A stretch of DNA of 64,000 bases from Prunus persica (lineage: Eukaryota > Streptophyta > Magnoliopsida > Rosales > Rosaceae), in NCBI RefSeq assembly GCF_000346465.2, contig NC_034016.1, positions 12,147,805 to 12,211,804 of the forward strand, written 5' to 3'. Every line of letters starts with the position of its first letter. The first letter of the stretch is position 1. The notes beneath the pieces are model-generated. The model saw only the letters and a list, made by a program, of their open reading frames with translations, searched no databases and had not been told where the DNA came from. Below are positions 1 through 16,208 of this stretch, piece by piece. The position numbers and the translations under genes are program-made.

Positions 1-490
1 CGTGTGATTAAGAAGTCGCAACTGCACACTATAATTTAAGAAATGCAACACTCCCGCCACCATGTCTTTACCAACCACATCCCATAATTTTTTTTTATAA
101 AACAAAGGGGACATGACATCTGGCCCCGACACCTTTGAAGGATGCATTTGAAACAAAGCAGCCTGTATCGCTTCTACATTAAACTCTCTGAGCGACAACT
201 GGTTCATGTCATCAGTGACTCGCCCACTAACCAGATCACCCAAATCGTAGAATTCTATAATGAGTGCCTTATCTAAGGCCCTTAGATGAGGTCCTATCTC
301 TTAATCATTGAATTAAATTAGTTAGACGTTTGATCAAACGATTAAGAGATAAGATCTCATCTAAGGCCCTTTATAAGGTCCTCACTATTGAATGACTCCA
401 CCAAATCTGAAAACCCAACCCCAATAGACGTAAAAAATTCTTGGCAATATGTGACAACTGTATCTTGAATTCCTTGCTGAGAAGAAAACA
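1..490 (-). pseudogene. LINE (L1-type) reverse transcriptase remnant
   Basis: Read on the minus strand, this stretch translates to plant LINE ORF2 sequence: the start of the reverse transcriptase domain with REFNVEAIQAALFQM followed by HPSKVSGPDVMSPF, which matches the conserved block in which L1-type RTs have a P-x-K-x-x-GPDG motif. The part nearer 480 reads like the spacer before it (QGIQDTVVTYCQEFF). The reading frame is broken by stops and by a small hairpin insertion at about 256-398. The remnant continues off the left edge of the window. It is dead sequence with no host function. Family is judged by motif only. Confidence 0.6.
256..398. mobile_element. MITE-like hairpin element inside the LINE remnant
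   Basis: The two ends are imperfect inverted repeats about 50 bases long: the left arm contains AGATGAGGTCCTATCTCTTA and the right arm contains its near reverse complement TAAGAGATAAGATCTCATCT, separated by about 35 bases. The arms interrupt the LINE coding sequence, so this is an insertion younger than the LINE copy. I could not define a clean target-site duplication, so the superfamily is open. It has no coding capacity. Confidence 0.55.
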
Positions 491-2150
491 ACAGTATTAG
501 ATTATTTGTGACTAATCATGGATCAAGTTTGAAATTTCCATTTGTATGGCACATTTTAATGTTTTAAATTGATTCATTGTAATAAAACACGTGGCAAAAG
601 GCTATGATCCTTTCATTTAGAGCAACTCCAGCGTAATGGGTTAGCCCAAGCAGGAGGGGGCCCTAGGCCCGGAAGTCAGCTCCAGTGCGAAAGACCCAGC
701 CAAGACAAGGCGTGGAACCCACGAGCCCGGTGAAGCCCACGGGGAGATTTGGCATGTCGTCTTGCCTTCTGGTAGCTGACATCAACGTTGACTCAATGCT
801 GGCATTAGCGCTGCTAATAACCAACCTCTACAAGTCACGTGGCTTCTCCTGGAGGCTTCGATTAGAAAAATGTCCTCCAATCCAACGGCTGTACCTTTTT
901 TGGCTAAAAAAATAGAAAACATTTGTAACAAATATCAAAAAATTCTTGAAATTTTTTATATAAATACCTACAAATATTATTCACTTTCCACACCAAAATT
1001 TTTACTACTTCCATTTGTGTAAAAATACAAATGGCTTTTTCCATCGAAGTTGGAGGCTCGTGGACAAATGTTTGAAGCTGTCAAAATCTGGGTGACGAGG
1101 TAAAAAAAGAAAAGAAAAGCTGTTTTATTCAATTTAATGTCTTTTTTTGTTGTTGATATTTTCTTGCATTTTCAATTTCATTTTAAAAAAAAGATTATTC
1201 AAGGCAAAACAAAAAAGAGGAAAACCATTACACATGGCTCCTCAAATGAACAATGCCCGCAGTCGGTTCCCGTAGTGTGTTATGTGTTGGAAATAATGAC
1301 ACTATTACGTCATCCGAAGGAAAATACTCACTCACGTTGTGATTCAGTGACCGCCTCCGCCAATGATTGAGTCGTCCTTATACTTGATTGTGTCGAACTA
1401 TGAGAATAAAGAGTATTTCAATTGTATGATGAATGCGTAGGTAGTTCAATTGTATGATGAGTAAGATGTGAATTTTATAATAAATATGGACACGTGACAA
1501 CTGAAAATCTATCCTAAAATTTTATCTAAAATTTGAGATGAGAATTTTATAATAAATTTGGACACGTGGCAACCGAAAATTTTATTCCAAAATTTTATCC
1601 TAAAATCTAATCCGAAAATTTTATAATAAATAGTGACACGTGACAACTGAAAATCTTATCAAAATTAATTGTTTAAGTGAATAATAATTGCCCATGCCCA
1701 TAGGGGTGGAAACAAAATTGCAAGAGCTGCCATTATTCACACTAGCCTCTCTGCACGCGCTTCCGCGCATGCGAGAGGTTTTTTTTTTAAAAAATTTAAA
1801 TTTATTTTAAAATTAAAAAAAGATAATGAATATTTGTGTTCCATAAAAATAGGACCCATTATCTGAATTTTCTTTTAATTTTAATTTTTTTAATACAAAA
1901 AATTGTGAATTTACCATATTATCCTCATTTAATTAATAATTTCAATTCTTAATATTTGCATTAACCAAGGACATTTTCTGGTATTTTGAATGTTTCACCA
2001 TTCTCTGCCTTTTGCTTTATATATATAGATAAATAATGACAACCCTTGTCTTGTCCTTGCCCATAGTGATGGAAGTGCTCTTAATGGGCCTCAAACCCAT
2101 CCAAGCCCAGTCCTATAAACGAAGAAGAAAACCATCCAAAACCCGAGCCA
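490..2150. other. AT-rich spacer upstream of MCM4
   Basis: No gene is recognisable here. The stretch is AT-rich apart from a GC-richer patch at about 610-860 that has no convincing protein similarity. It contains the CACGTG-bearing repeats listed separately and probably the distal promoter of the MCM4 gene. Confidence 0.5.
1440..1665. repeat. Imperfect ~73-bp tandem repeats carrying CACGTG
   Basis: The core AATTTTATAATAAAT recurs at about 1471, 1543 and 1617 (spacing 72-74 bases). Each copy is followed by ACACGTGACAAC or ACACGTGGCAAC and then a GAAAAT block. The CACGTG palindrome is a G-box core, so three G-boxes lie roughly 0.6-0.8 kb upstream of the MCM4 start. Whether they act on MCM4 is unknown; they may simply be repeat sequence. 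Confidence 0.6.
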
Positions 2151-2158
2151 GGATTTCT

Positions 2159-2190
2159 GGCGGGAAAATCATAATCTCTTGGCGCCAAAA
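2159..2190 (+). promoter_or_regulatory. Two E2F-type sites in the MCM4 promoter/leader
   Basis: GGCGGGAAAA (2159-2168) is the E2F consensus TTTCCCGCC read on the other strand, and TTGGCGCCAAAA (2179-2190) is a palindromic E2F-type site. Both lie 80-110 bases before the MCM4 start codon. E2F control of MCM genes at G1/S is established in plants and animals, so these are likely functional. A TGGGCC (site II-like) motif also occurs near 2085. Confidence 0.7.
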
Positions 2191-2268
2191 CCTAACCCAA
2201 CTGACAAAGCAAACACTCTGTGTTGCCCAAACCCTCCAAACCCCAACTCTCTCTTTCTCTCTCTAGCC

Positions 2269-7634
<5,366 letters not shown>

Positions 7635-8070
7635 TGGGAGAGGACAGCAAGAACAAATGAATTGGTTGACACTTGACATTGGTTTATTAATTGCCAAACT
7701 AAGTGGGACCTCAAAGCAACTCAAGATAGACCCACTGATATATATCACTCTTCCATAGATGTTTTTGCAGCCGATTGTTGTGCCTGTAAATTATTGTAGT
7801 GTTTTCCATTGGTTGGTATGCCACCAATTTCTTGAACCAGCTACCTATGGATATAACTAGTCCTTTTTAGTTTACAACAAGTTGTTGATTGTTACAGAAT
7901 TTGTATGCTTTATTTGGTTAGTAATTAGAAAATTAAGGAAAATCAGAGATCAAATGGGCTAGAATTTTATTTTTATACAAGGGATAGTCTAAAGGGAATC
8001 AAACGAAAAAATGGAACAATTTTTGCTTGGTAGTTTGCATTTTAGATAAGTTCGTTTAGGCATGCTGATT
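7635..8070. other. MCM4 3' flank, no gene
   Basis: This holds the MCM4 3' untranslated region and AT-rich spacer. Nothing else is recognisable. Confidence 0.5.
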
Positions 8071-8071
8071 C

Positions 8072-8152
8072 ATATCCAAATGCAACAAATGAACTAAATC
8101 CAAATGCAACAAATGAACTAAATCCAAATGCAACAAATGAACTAGTATGTTG
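8072..8152. repeat. Short tandem repeat, ~24-bp unit
   Basis: The phrase ATCCAAATGCAACAAATGAA is repeated three times in tandem (24-25-bp spacing), directly adjoining the truncated end of the glycosyltransferase fragment. A close relative of the same repeat occurs at about 27765-27820. Confidence 0.75.
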
Positions 8153-8790
8153 TTTTATGATATGATTTTTCCCCATTGTCCCTGTTGCACGGAGAAAGAG
8201 GACCAATATGCCATGTCCAATATGCCATGCCTTCCTCCCCCAAGACCCTTGTGTAATAATCTGCATAAACAGGTTCGAGCTCATAGAAACTATTGACAAC
8301 AATCTCGTAGCTCTTCACCTCAGATTCCTGAGCACGTTCCATTAATTGTGTCAAGTCATTATCAATATTCTCCTTCAGAAAATAAGGCACTTGGGCTGCT
8401 GTCATCTTGATCTCCCCTGGAAGATTGGGCATGACAAAGGGTCCTCAATCAGATGACATGCTCTTGAAAGGCACATATCGCGTCACACAATCTGATGCAG
8501 CCAAAGCAAAGAAGCTAGTCCCATGAAAAACCAGCCTTGGAATGCAAAATTTTGCAGCAGCATCAGTTGCCCAAGGGAAAAACATGTCAGCCACAAGGCA
8601 AGACGGTTGGTCTGCAAGTAGCAGCTGTTCGATCGGTTCTTGGAGCAAGCCCAATGCCTTGGAGAAATTATTGGCTTATTCTGGTGTTGGGAGTGAGTCC
8701 AGACTCTCACACCCTTCTGGCAGCCCAGCCTCTTGTGGAGTTGGTCTTCAAGACTACCAGTTTCAAATATCAAGGCCAGTGCTTCACAAG
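8150..8790 (-). pseudogene. UDP-glycosyltransferase (UGT73-like) fragment
   Basis: The minus-strand translation matches the N-terminal acceptor-binding half of a family-1 UDP-glycosyltransferase of the UGT73 group (flavonoid/coumarin-type glucosyltransferases). In order it reads EAGLPEGCESLDSLPTPE, stop, [40 protein letters not shown], stop near the SSD/GPF junction, then NLPGEIKMTAAQVPYFLKEN and a segment around VVNSFYELEPVYADYY. It ends near WHIGPLSPCNRDN. The C-terminal UDP-sugar-binding PSPG box is missing and at least two in-frame stops are present, so it is a truncated dead copy. The 3' truncation coincides with a short tandem repeat. Confidence 0.8.
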
Positions 8791-8889
8791 CTGCTACACG
8801 AACTAACTTATCATTGTGCTCTAATCGGTTTGAGAAGTAGTAAACGGCTCTGTATCAGTTTGATTATTTTGAGTTAACATTTTACCCAT

Positions 8890-9475
8890 TCCAAGAGTTG
8901 TGGCTGAGTCTCCATCCCTCCATGCTTGTAAGAAGAAACAGCCAAGAATATATTGCAGCAAAACCTCTGCCAAATGCTCTTTTGTGTTGACCTAACAGTT
9001 AAACAAAACAACTTTAGCTCTTTATTCTAAAATTTGATACCATTTGTAACAATTTATAACCTAAATACTTGAGAAACTAAATAGGGACTGGTGAAGTGAA
9101 GTTAAATAAGAAATTGTTAAGCTGAAGTTAAGATAAAGGTGCACATACATCATTGACAGATTCAGGATGAAAGAACTTTCCAAATAATTTGCATGGCACT
9201 TTCAGTCTCCTCTCCGAGTTAGTTGAACCAACAAAACCCACAATAGCCAAACAATTAAACATCTGCATGAAAACATTTTTAGTCTGAGATTCATACATCT
9301 TGGAGTAGTACTATTAATAAAAATTAGGTGCATATCAAGCATATTAAACTACCTTTAATGTCGCGGTTCCAGATTTAAGAGCCTCGGAAAGTACAGGAAG
9401 CAACTCTCTGTATACATCAGAGATTTTATCTTGACAACAAATGATTATGGCCAGCAAACCTAAAATCATGATAAA
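8890..9475 (-). pseudogene. Degenerate gene fragment, possibly interferon-related developmental regulator (IFRD)-like
   Basis: Three short exon-like pieces can be read on the minus strand: KISDVYRELLPVLSEALKSG, then FNCLAIVGFVGSTNSERRLK with KLFGKFFHPESVND, then a piece starting VNTKEHLAEVLLQYILG. The pattern (a helical repeat, SEALKSG, CLAI-FVG, FHP) resembles the ARM-like core of plant IFRD-family proteins. No complete reading frame exists and the pieces lack a start. Identity is tentative; a profile search of the three pieces would settle it. Confidence 0.35.
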
Positions 9476-9479
9476 ATGA

Positions 9480-10870
9480 GACCCATAAGGATTACAAGAC
9501 AATTGTGAAAACCACATAAATGTGCCACTTGACAGAGCAAGAAAAACCTAACTGGAGTGATAGCTGTGCTTCTCTTTAGAAAATTGTAAGAAAATTGCAC
9601 GTTTTTCTTAGGCTACTCCACAACGTATTTCAATGATCAAAACATCTATATTTTAGGTCATCTTTGTAAGAGAAAATATCTATATTCGAAATTGGTTCGT
9701 CATCTAAGATGTGCACAAAAAATGCAGGTACATCCTTTAAGGGCCTTGTAAGAGAATCATCCCTATCAGAAGTTTTTTTGGTCATCTCAAATGTGCAAAA
9801 TAAAATGCAGTACACTGAATAAATATAAAACGAATATGTAGATAATCAGGTGACTCAACAATTTTCTATTTATCTAATTGTTTGCATGGTAAATTGAACT
9901 AGTCTGATCATGAGATTACAATCAAACCCAAGAGTAGAACAATAGCTCTTTCTAGGTTCTGAAAACCTTGATTTGAGACATTTTTGGTTTGAAATACTAC
10001 AAGAATTGGTGCTCTTGATAAGAAATCTATGACAGAAAAAAGAACATTCCTGTGACAGAAATTGCTCATTTCCTCAGGACACACATATTTCTACTTGCCA
10101 CTTAACCTTTGAACAGATTGTAATTTAAAGAGACAGACTAGTCAGCCTATCTTATCGTGCACGAGAATAATTTATAATCTGAACCAAAAAAAGACTCGCC
10201 CATCTTGGTTTCAGCTCTGGTTTCGAATACGCCAAGAATATGCTGCTCTGTCCATGTCTGTGGCTTTGAACCAGTCCCCTGCAATAAAATTTTCAGCAGC
10301 TGTAGGGATTTCAAGCATTGCCCTTGGGGTATGGAGACAGAGTACAAAACTGCTTCTAGCTGTTTCTCCAAGTGCAGTGCAGGCATCACATGAAGACTCT
10401 CAATTCTGATGCTTCAATAATTCTGTAAGTCTTTCCATTTTGAACTAAAACGACATCAATAAAATAATTTCAATAATAAGTTCAAATTACAGTTCCGGTA
10501 GTTAACAAATATAACAAGTTTTGTGGAGGCCAAAGTGCAGATTTGAGTTAATTACAGATATTATGTCATCGCGTTAAGGGAAAAGTATGACACTAATATC
10601 TTCTTGTTGTGAAATTTTTTTAGGGCAAACAAAGGTGACTTGCTAACAGCAGTGGTAGAGTTCACTTAAAAACTGTCAACAAAGAGAAACACCTTGACAG
10701 TTGGAGGATCATATGTTGATAATCAAAAAGTGGTGAAAGCTAGACCGACGATCATGGAAAGTTTAAGACTGTTCTACAGTACAATGTTAGACCCAAGTCA
10801 TGACTGGCTATCTCTGGTGAATTCAAAACCAAGGCACTTGACAAGATTCCTAAAATATTAAAAGACCTTC
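9480..10870. other. Spacer with an unrecognised minus-strand coding-like piece
   Basis: Most of this is AT-rich spacer. Between about 10200 and 10420 the minus strand reads coherently for about 60 residues (including TAAENFIAGDWFKATDMDRA), with no start and no partner exon that I can identify. I do not recognise the family. It may be another remnant in the same degenerate cluster. Confidence 0.3.
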
Positions 10871-10872
10871 AG

Positions 10873-13577
10873 TTAATCCTGTAATCCCAATTCATGAGCC
10901 TCCTCTAGCATGCGAACCACAGTTCTCATGGAGGGTCTTCGCTCAGGAAGCCTATCTGTGCATAGCATGGCAATTCTTAGCACTTTGATAGCCTCTTCCT
11001 TGCAGGCCTCTGGAAGATATGAGTCCACCATACTTGGTATGCTCTCTCTACTACTGTGCATACTGCATGCCCAGCTCACTATGTTGTTGGTCTCACCAAA
11101 CTCTGGCTCCATCGGCTTCTTTCCGGTCACTAGCTCCATTAACACCACTCCAAAGCTATACACGTCACTTTTCTCATTCACTCTGTAGGTGTATCCATAT
11201 TCTGCATAATTAACAGTTACTTTAGCACAATACAAATAATTAACTCAAAAGTAAAGAAATTAAAATAAAATGAGACAATTTCATTAATTACCAGGAGCAA
11301 TGTAGCCATGTGTTCCAGCAACAACATGGGTAGATTCCCTGCCTGCACTGGCCTCAACAATCTTGGCAAGCCCAAAATCAGTAATCCTAGGCTTCAAGAG
11401 CTCATCCAGTAAAATGTTACTAGACTTGACATCTCTGTGCATCATCGGCCTCTCCAAGCAATGATGCAGATACTCCAGTCCTCTGGCTGCTCCCACTGCT
11501 ATCTCATACCTTGGCTCCCAAGCAAGCTTCATATCCTCGGACGTATGAAGCCGATCCCACAAGTTGCCATTGGGCAGGTACTCATAGACCAAAAAGCTTG
11601 AGCCCTCACTAGTAATGCTGCAATACAGCTTCACCACATTATTATGCCTAATTGAGCTCAAGGTCGCCACCTCAGCATCAAATTCTTTGGACTTCCCACC
11701 ACTTGGATCAGTGTTCCTTATGCGTTTTACAGCGAGTTCTTTACCATCAGCAAGTAAAACTCTATAAACATTTCCAGAACCCCCTCTTCCAATTAGATTC
11801 TCTTGCCTAATGGAATCAAGAATCTCATCTTGAGTGAAGCTCAACACATGGAATGAATTTAGCTCCCAAGATTCTTCCTTTAATGTGCGCTCTTCATCCT
11901 TCCTCTTCTTTAAGAACAAGGTGCAGATGAGTAACACAAGCAAGATTGCTGAGCCTACTGAGAGGCAAATAATGACTATCCGGACATCCTTGGACAGGCC
12001 CGAACCAGGAGAACATCGTGGGAAGGAGCTCATGTACATGCTGCAAAGACCGGGGTTACCAGAAAAGCTACTCTTGTAGGCTGCAATCGACAAAGTTTTT
12101 GGTATGACACCAGTGAGTCTGTTGTGTGTCAGGTCAAGAATGCGTAGCATTAAGGATGCTAATTTTTCTGGAATTTGACCGGAAAGCTGATTATGTGATA
12201 AGTTCAGGGAGTTCAAGGATGGGAGTGAGCCTAAGGATGACGGGATTTCACCAGAAAGCAAGTTGTGGGCCATGTTCACGTCGCTCAGGAGAAAACACCT
12301 TCCTAAAGACTTTGGTATTGACGCAGAGAACATGTTGCTTTGCAAATACAGAACACCCAGATGCTTCAGATCATCAAGACTCCTCGGAATTCTACCCGAA
12401 AAGCGATTGTTATCCAAAACAATCGACACCAAAGATGTTGCTTTGGAAATCTCATCTGGCAATTCACCAGATAGTTACGAACAGCAAAGCAAGCGTCCTA
12501 GCATTTCCGATATGAGAAGTAATCGGACCTTCAAATCGATTCGATCTAATGTCAGTGATTTTTCTGCATGAGGCAGGCCCCAGATCCCAGGAGGAACAAC
12601 ACCATAGAGCAAGTTGTTGTGGACTCTGAACCTTTTCAACGTCGTACACTTGGCGTAATTTTGAGTAATTTCGCTAGAGAGCTTGTTCTGCACGAACAAA
12701 AGATTATTCATCGTCCCCATCTTGCACATATCAGGCGGAATAGTTCCCGTCAAGAAATTCTCAGATAGATCAATGCAGTCAACTTTAGACCAAGGGCCTA
12801 GTTTCTGAGGCAGAGGACCGGTCAACATGTTTTTGTACAAAGAGAGGTCCACAAGCTTCTTGAATTCTCCAAACTCAGCTGGCACTTCTCCGGATAAATT
12901 GTTCTCGTACAACTGCAAAGAAACTATGTTCTTCGAGAATCGGAACTCCGACAAATTTAATTCCCTTCGAATAAGTTCATTGAGGCGTCGAAATTCTCCA
13001 GGTTTGTGAGGTTTCTTAGCCCGAAAGGAAGCGTTCCGTTCAAGTGGTTGCCGTAGAGCTCGAGCTGCCACAGCTTGGTGAGCTTGCCAACCTCGGATGG
13101 AATTTCCCCGACCATGTTGTTATAAGATAGCTCCAAGATTGTAAGCTCCGAGAGGTTTCCAATACTCTTTGGAACTGGTCCTTGGAGGCTACAGTTCGCC
13201 AAGTCAAGCAATGTGAGATTCTTGAGGTTGAAGACTTCACTTGGGAAGAGACGTGGATGAAAAGCATTGTTTCTCAACACCAGCTTTTCCAAAAACTTGA
13301 GCTGGCATATGTCGTTCAGCACCAGAAACCCGGATAAGTTTTGATCCGTAAGGTCGATTTCTCGAACGTACTTCTTTCCATTGCAGACAACTCCGCTGAA
13401 ACTACACACAGGATTTGAGGAGTTCCATGTGTTGAGGATGATGTTGGTGCTTGGATTTTCGAATGTAGACTTGAACTTCAAAAGAAGTTGACGCTCGTCC
13501 ACGGCGCCAGCTTTCGGATGGGAGAGAAGGCAGAAGAGAAAGAGGAGGCAGCGGAGGTGGAGGAACGTAGCATCCAT
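10873..13577 (-). pseudogene. LRR receptor-like kinase (HAIKU2/RLK7-like), frameshifted
   Basis: The minus strand encodes, in order: a signal peptide (MDATFLHLRCLLFLFCLLSH); an LRR N-terminal cap; about 20 leucine-rich repeats; a transmembrane segment (IICLSVGSAILLVLLICTLF); and a Ser/Thr kinase with glycine loop GRGGSGNVYRV, VAIK-type lysine AVKRIR, catalytic loop HRDVKSSNILLDE, DFGLAK and EYGYTYRVNEKSDVYSFG. One intron (11202-11291) splits APE|YGY, as in family XI LRR kinases such as HAIKU2 and RLK7. These relatives control seed size or pathogen and peptide responses at the plasma membrane. The frame is broken at about 12960-12985 (after MNLFEGN), about 12545 (after GLPHAEK) and about 12470 (before ELPDEISKATS). 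LRR residues are lost at the last break. The part from 12462 to the stop at 10873 is open. Sequencing error could explain one break but hardly three. Confidence 0.85.
11202..11291 (-). other. Intact kinase-domain intron of the LRR-RLK pseudogene
   Basis: On the minus strand the donor is CTG|GTAATT and the acceptor is ATGCAG|AATATGG. Splicing restores A-P-E-Y-G-Y, the conserved activation-segment junction where subfamily XI LRR kinases carry their single intron. Confidence 0.85.
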
Positions 13578-13599
13578 TTGGTTATTGACACCGTCAACT

Positions 13600-15520
13600 C
13601 TCCTGAACAAAGACAGTTAAACCCTTCAATTTTTAATCCTAAATGAAGTTCTTTTTGTCCTTTTATTTATTTATTTATATTTTATTTTATTTTTCAATTT
13701 CGTAATATTTTTTTTAGTAAGAATAGAAACGCCACGTGAAGCTTCAAGAAACAGCGGCGCCGGCAGCACTGGTGTTGGTGTAGATCGCCGTTGGGTGATC
13801 CGTGAATGGGGACGTACGGCGTCGTCGAAGGAAGAGAAAGAGAACTCCTTGGGGTGGTGTGGTGTGGTTTGTCGACTAGGAGCTTGTAGTTGCTCTCTTT
13901 GACCAAATTGAGGCTGTGAATTGCAAAGACTTTGTGGTCGTGTGGTTGACGTAGATCAGGTAGGGCGGTGCGTGGCCAAGGCTTTGCTCGTAGGTGACAA
14001 GCTTGACGACCCAGTCAGGGTTGGGCCGGAATCCGACGTGGGGTGAAGGAGGGGCTGTGGAGATCGGGCTCGTAGACGGTGACGATCAAGTGTCAGATGC
14101 AAGGGACAGGGTCGAACTCGTCGGCAATGGTGGAGGTGCAAGTGGCGCCGTCGTCGGTGCCGATGTAGGTGCAGCGCCGCCACACACTAGTGCCGATGTA
14201 GGGGAGAGAGAGAGAGAGGGGGAGGGGAGAGAGAGAGAGGGCACGGTGGGGTTGTGAGAAAAAAAAAACCCTGAAAAAACAGCTTTTTTGTGTTTTTAAA
14301 AGTTGGATTTTTAAAAATACATCTACTAAACATGTGTTTTTTTTTTTAAAAAAAAACTTAAATTTTGATTTTGAGTTTAAAAAGTTGTTTCAAATCCAAT
14401 ACCAAACGCCTTAACTATGTGTGAGAAAATGAGAGATCTGTCTATGTGTGATAATTGAGGCTAAATCACGTTATTTTCTATAAAAAAAAGAAAAGAAAAA
14501 AAGAGAGACCAATATAAGCATATTTAAATATTCATTAATACACGTATTGCTCGGGTTTTTACCGAGCCCGTATGTATAGAGAAACTTGCATAGTCTCCGA
14601 CAACATTGCCCGATTTTTGTACTAGTTACATTTTCCTATCAATAAAATCCTATCGCTTTTCTCTCAAAAAAAAAAAGTAAATTTAGGTTTTACCCATAAA
14701 AAAACTTTCACTTTTGGAAAAAGCCAAAGCTTTTTCAAAAAAGACAGAAAAACCTCTCAACTTTCAAACCAAAGACATGCAAATGTAAAGGATTCCTTAG
14801 GAAATCAAAAAAAAAAAAAGGGCAATTTTGTCTATTTTGGCTTCTTTTAAAAATTTTCTCTCTCCTTTGGGCTTTTCCAAAGTCTCCCAAAAAAAAAATT
14901 CATTAAAGAGCTTCGTATGCTTCCATTCACCACAGCAGCCCTTCTGCCAAACACTTAAATTATTAAAAATATTTAAATACATGTATTTTTTAAGGTATTT
15001 TTCTTTCAATCTTCTACGTCTTCTTTTTGTTTTTTGTTTTTCCAGATTTTCCCTTTATCAACTCCTCTTCGTTTTTTCCTAATTCCTAACCCATATTACA
15101 CACGTACGTATATATATTTCCAAAATATTTTTATTTTTCGTACACATCTTAGAGATTTGGTAAAATACACGTTAAAAAAAAAATCAAACATACAATACAT
15201 GTATTATACACACATGCATATATATTCTTCATATTTAATACACGTATTTTTCACATATTATTGAATAAAAATAATTATATATATTAAAAATAAATAAATA
15301 AATTATATTAAAATATTATAAAATGACCGAACTTTTCATTAATATTTTTCAATACTTTTACTATTTTATTTGTACTTTTTCTTGTTTCGTTGATCAAGTA
15401 AAATGAGGTGTGCGTGATGGACAAAATGAAAATGGAGGCAGATGGAAAATAAGGAAAAATTTGAAAAACCAAACTGACAATTAATAAGCAAAAATTTGAA
15501 AAACCAAACTGACATTTTAA
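13600..15520. other. Non-coding spacer with a degenerate minus-strand remnant
   Basis: From about 13720 to 14190 the minus strand shows interrupted coding-like pieces (for example FRPNPDWVVKLVTYEQSLGH and APPYLIYVNHTTTK, later LNLVKESNYKLLVDK in another frame). They look like one ancient gene remnant with several frame changes; I do not recognise the family. The rest, 14260-15520, is AT-rich with poly(A/T) runs and a 27-base direct duplication near 15455-15515. I see no gene there. Confidence 0.35.
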
Positions 15521-15523
15521 AAC

Positions 15524-16208
15524 TAGGGACGGACCTATGCACATGCTAACCTAGGCTATAGTTCAGGTAATTTGATTTTTTTATAGCTGAACGTTAATAC
15601 CTCAGCCCACCCAAGCGCACTCCACACACCCCTATTCAGGAGCTGCTTCACTCTCCTCAGTGTAGCTGCTATATCTATTCTACTCATCTATACTATTAGT
15701 GCAATTAATACAAATGGCAATTTTTTTGAAAATTAATACCAACTTCAATTTTCTTTCTTTTTCTAAAGTTTTTGTACTATTCAATTTTCCCTATAAAACC
15801 CACCTATTTCTTCAAAATTTTCACACCACCAAAATCATTTACCACTCTTTAATTTTGCTTAAAATTTTACTCACAAAATTATTTATTAATTGCTTTTAAT
15901 TTTTTTATTATATATTAATCTCTCAACATCATTATGAATATATTATTTATTAGTATATGTGTGAGAAACCTTCTCCCCTATTAGACTATCACTTGTATTA
16001 AAAAAACTAACGGCTTTTTTCTGTTAGTTTAATATTATTTTTATTTAATGTTGTACTAGATGCATTTTGAGGGGCTTATTATGTCCCCTTGTGTATTTTT
16101 TGTTATCAATGAAATTCACTCGTACCGTTGAGTAATCTATCCTTTTAGTAAGTTTGTATGTAAGGTAAATTTAGCCCACCTCATTTTGAAATTCTGAATC
16201 TGTCCCTA
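15524..16208. mobile_element. hAT-like non-autonomous TIR element
   Basis: The element begins TAGGGACGGACC and ends with the inverted form (GAATCTGTCCCTA). It is flanked by a perfect 8-bp direct repeat TTTAAAAC (15516-15523 and 16209-16216). Short TIRs of the (T)AGGG(A/G)CGGA type with 8-bp target duplications are typical of plant hAT transposons. It is 685 bp long, AT-rich and has no transposase. It lies just upstream of the xylosidase fragment. Confidence 0.8.

Noticed and set aside
600..920. Possible small gene in the GC-richer patch upstream of MCM4
   Set aside because: The 76-codon frame has no family signature, and the start of the patch (GAGCAACTCCAG) looks like a MITE end without a matching partner.
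13956..14257. His/Arg-rich and Gly/Glu-rich frames on both strands
   Set aside because: Composition is due to GC-rich and GA-rich low-complexity DNA; no start or domain supports a gene.
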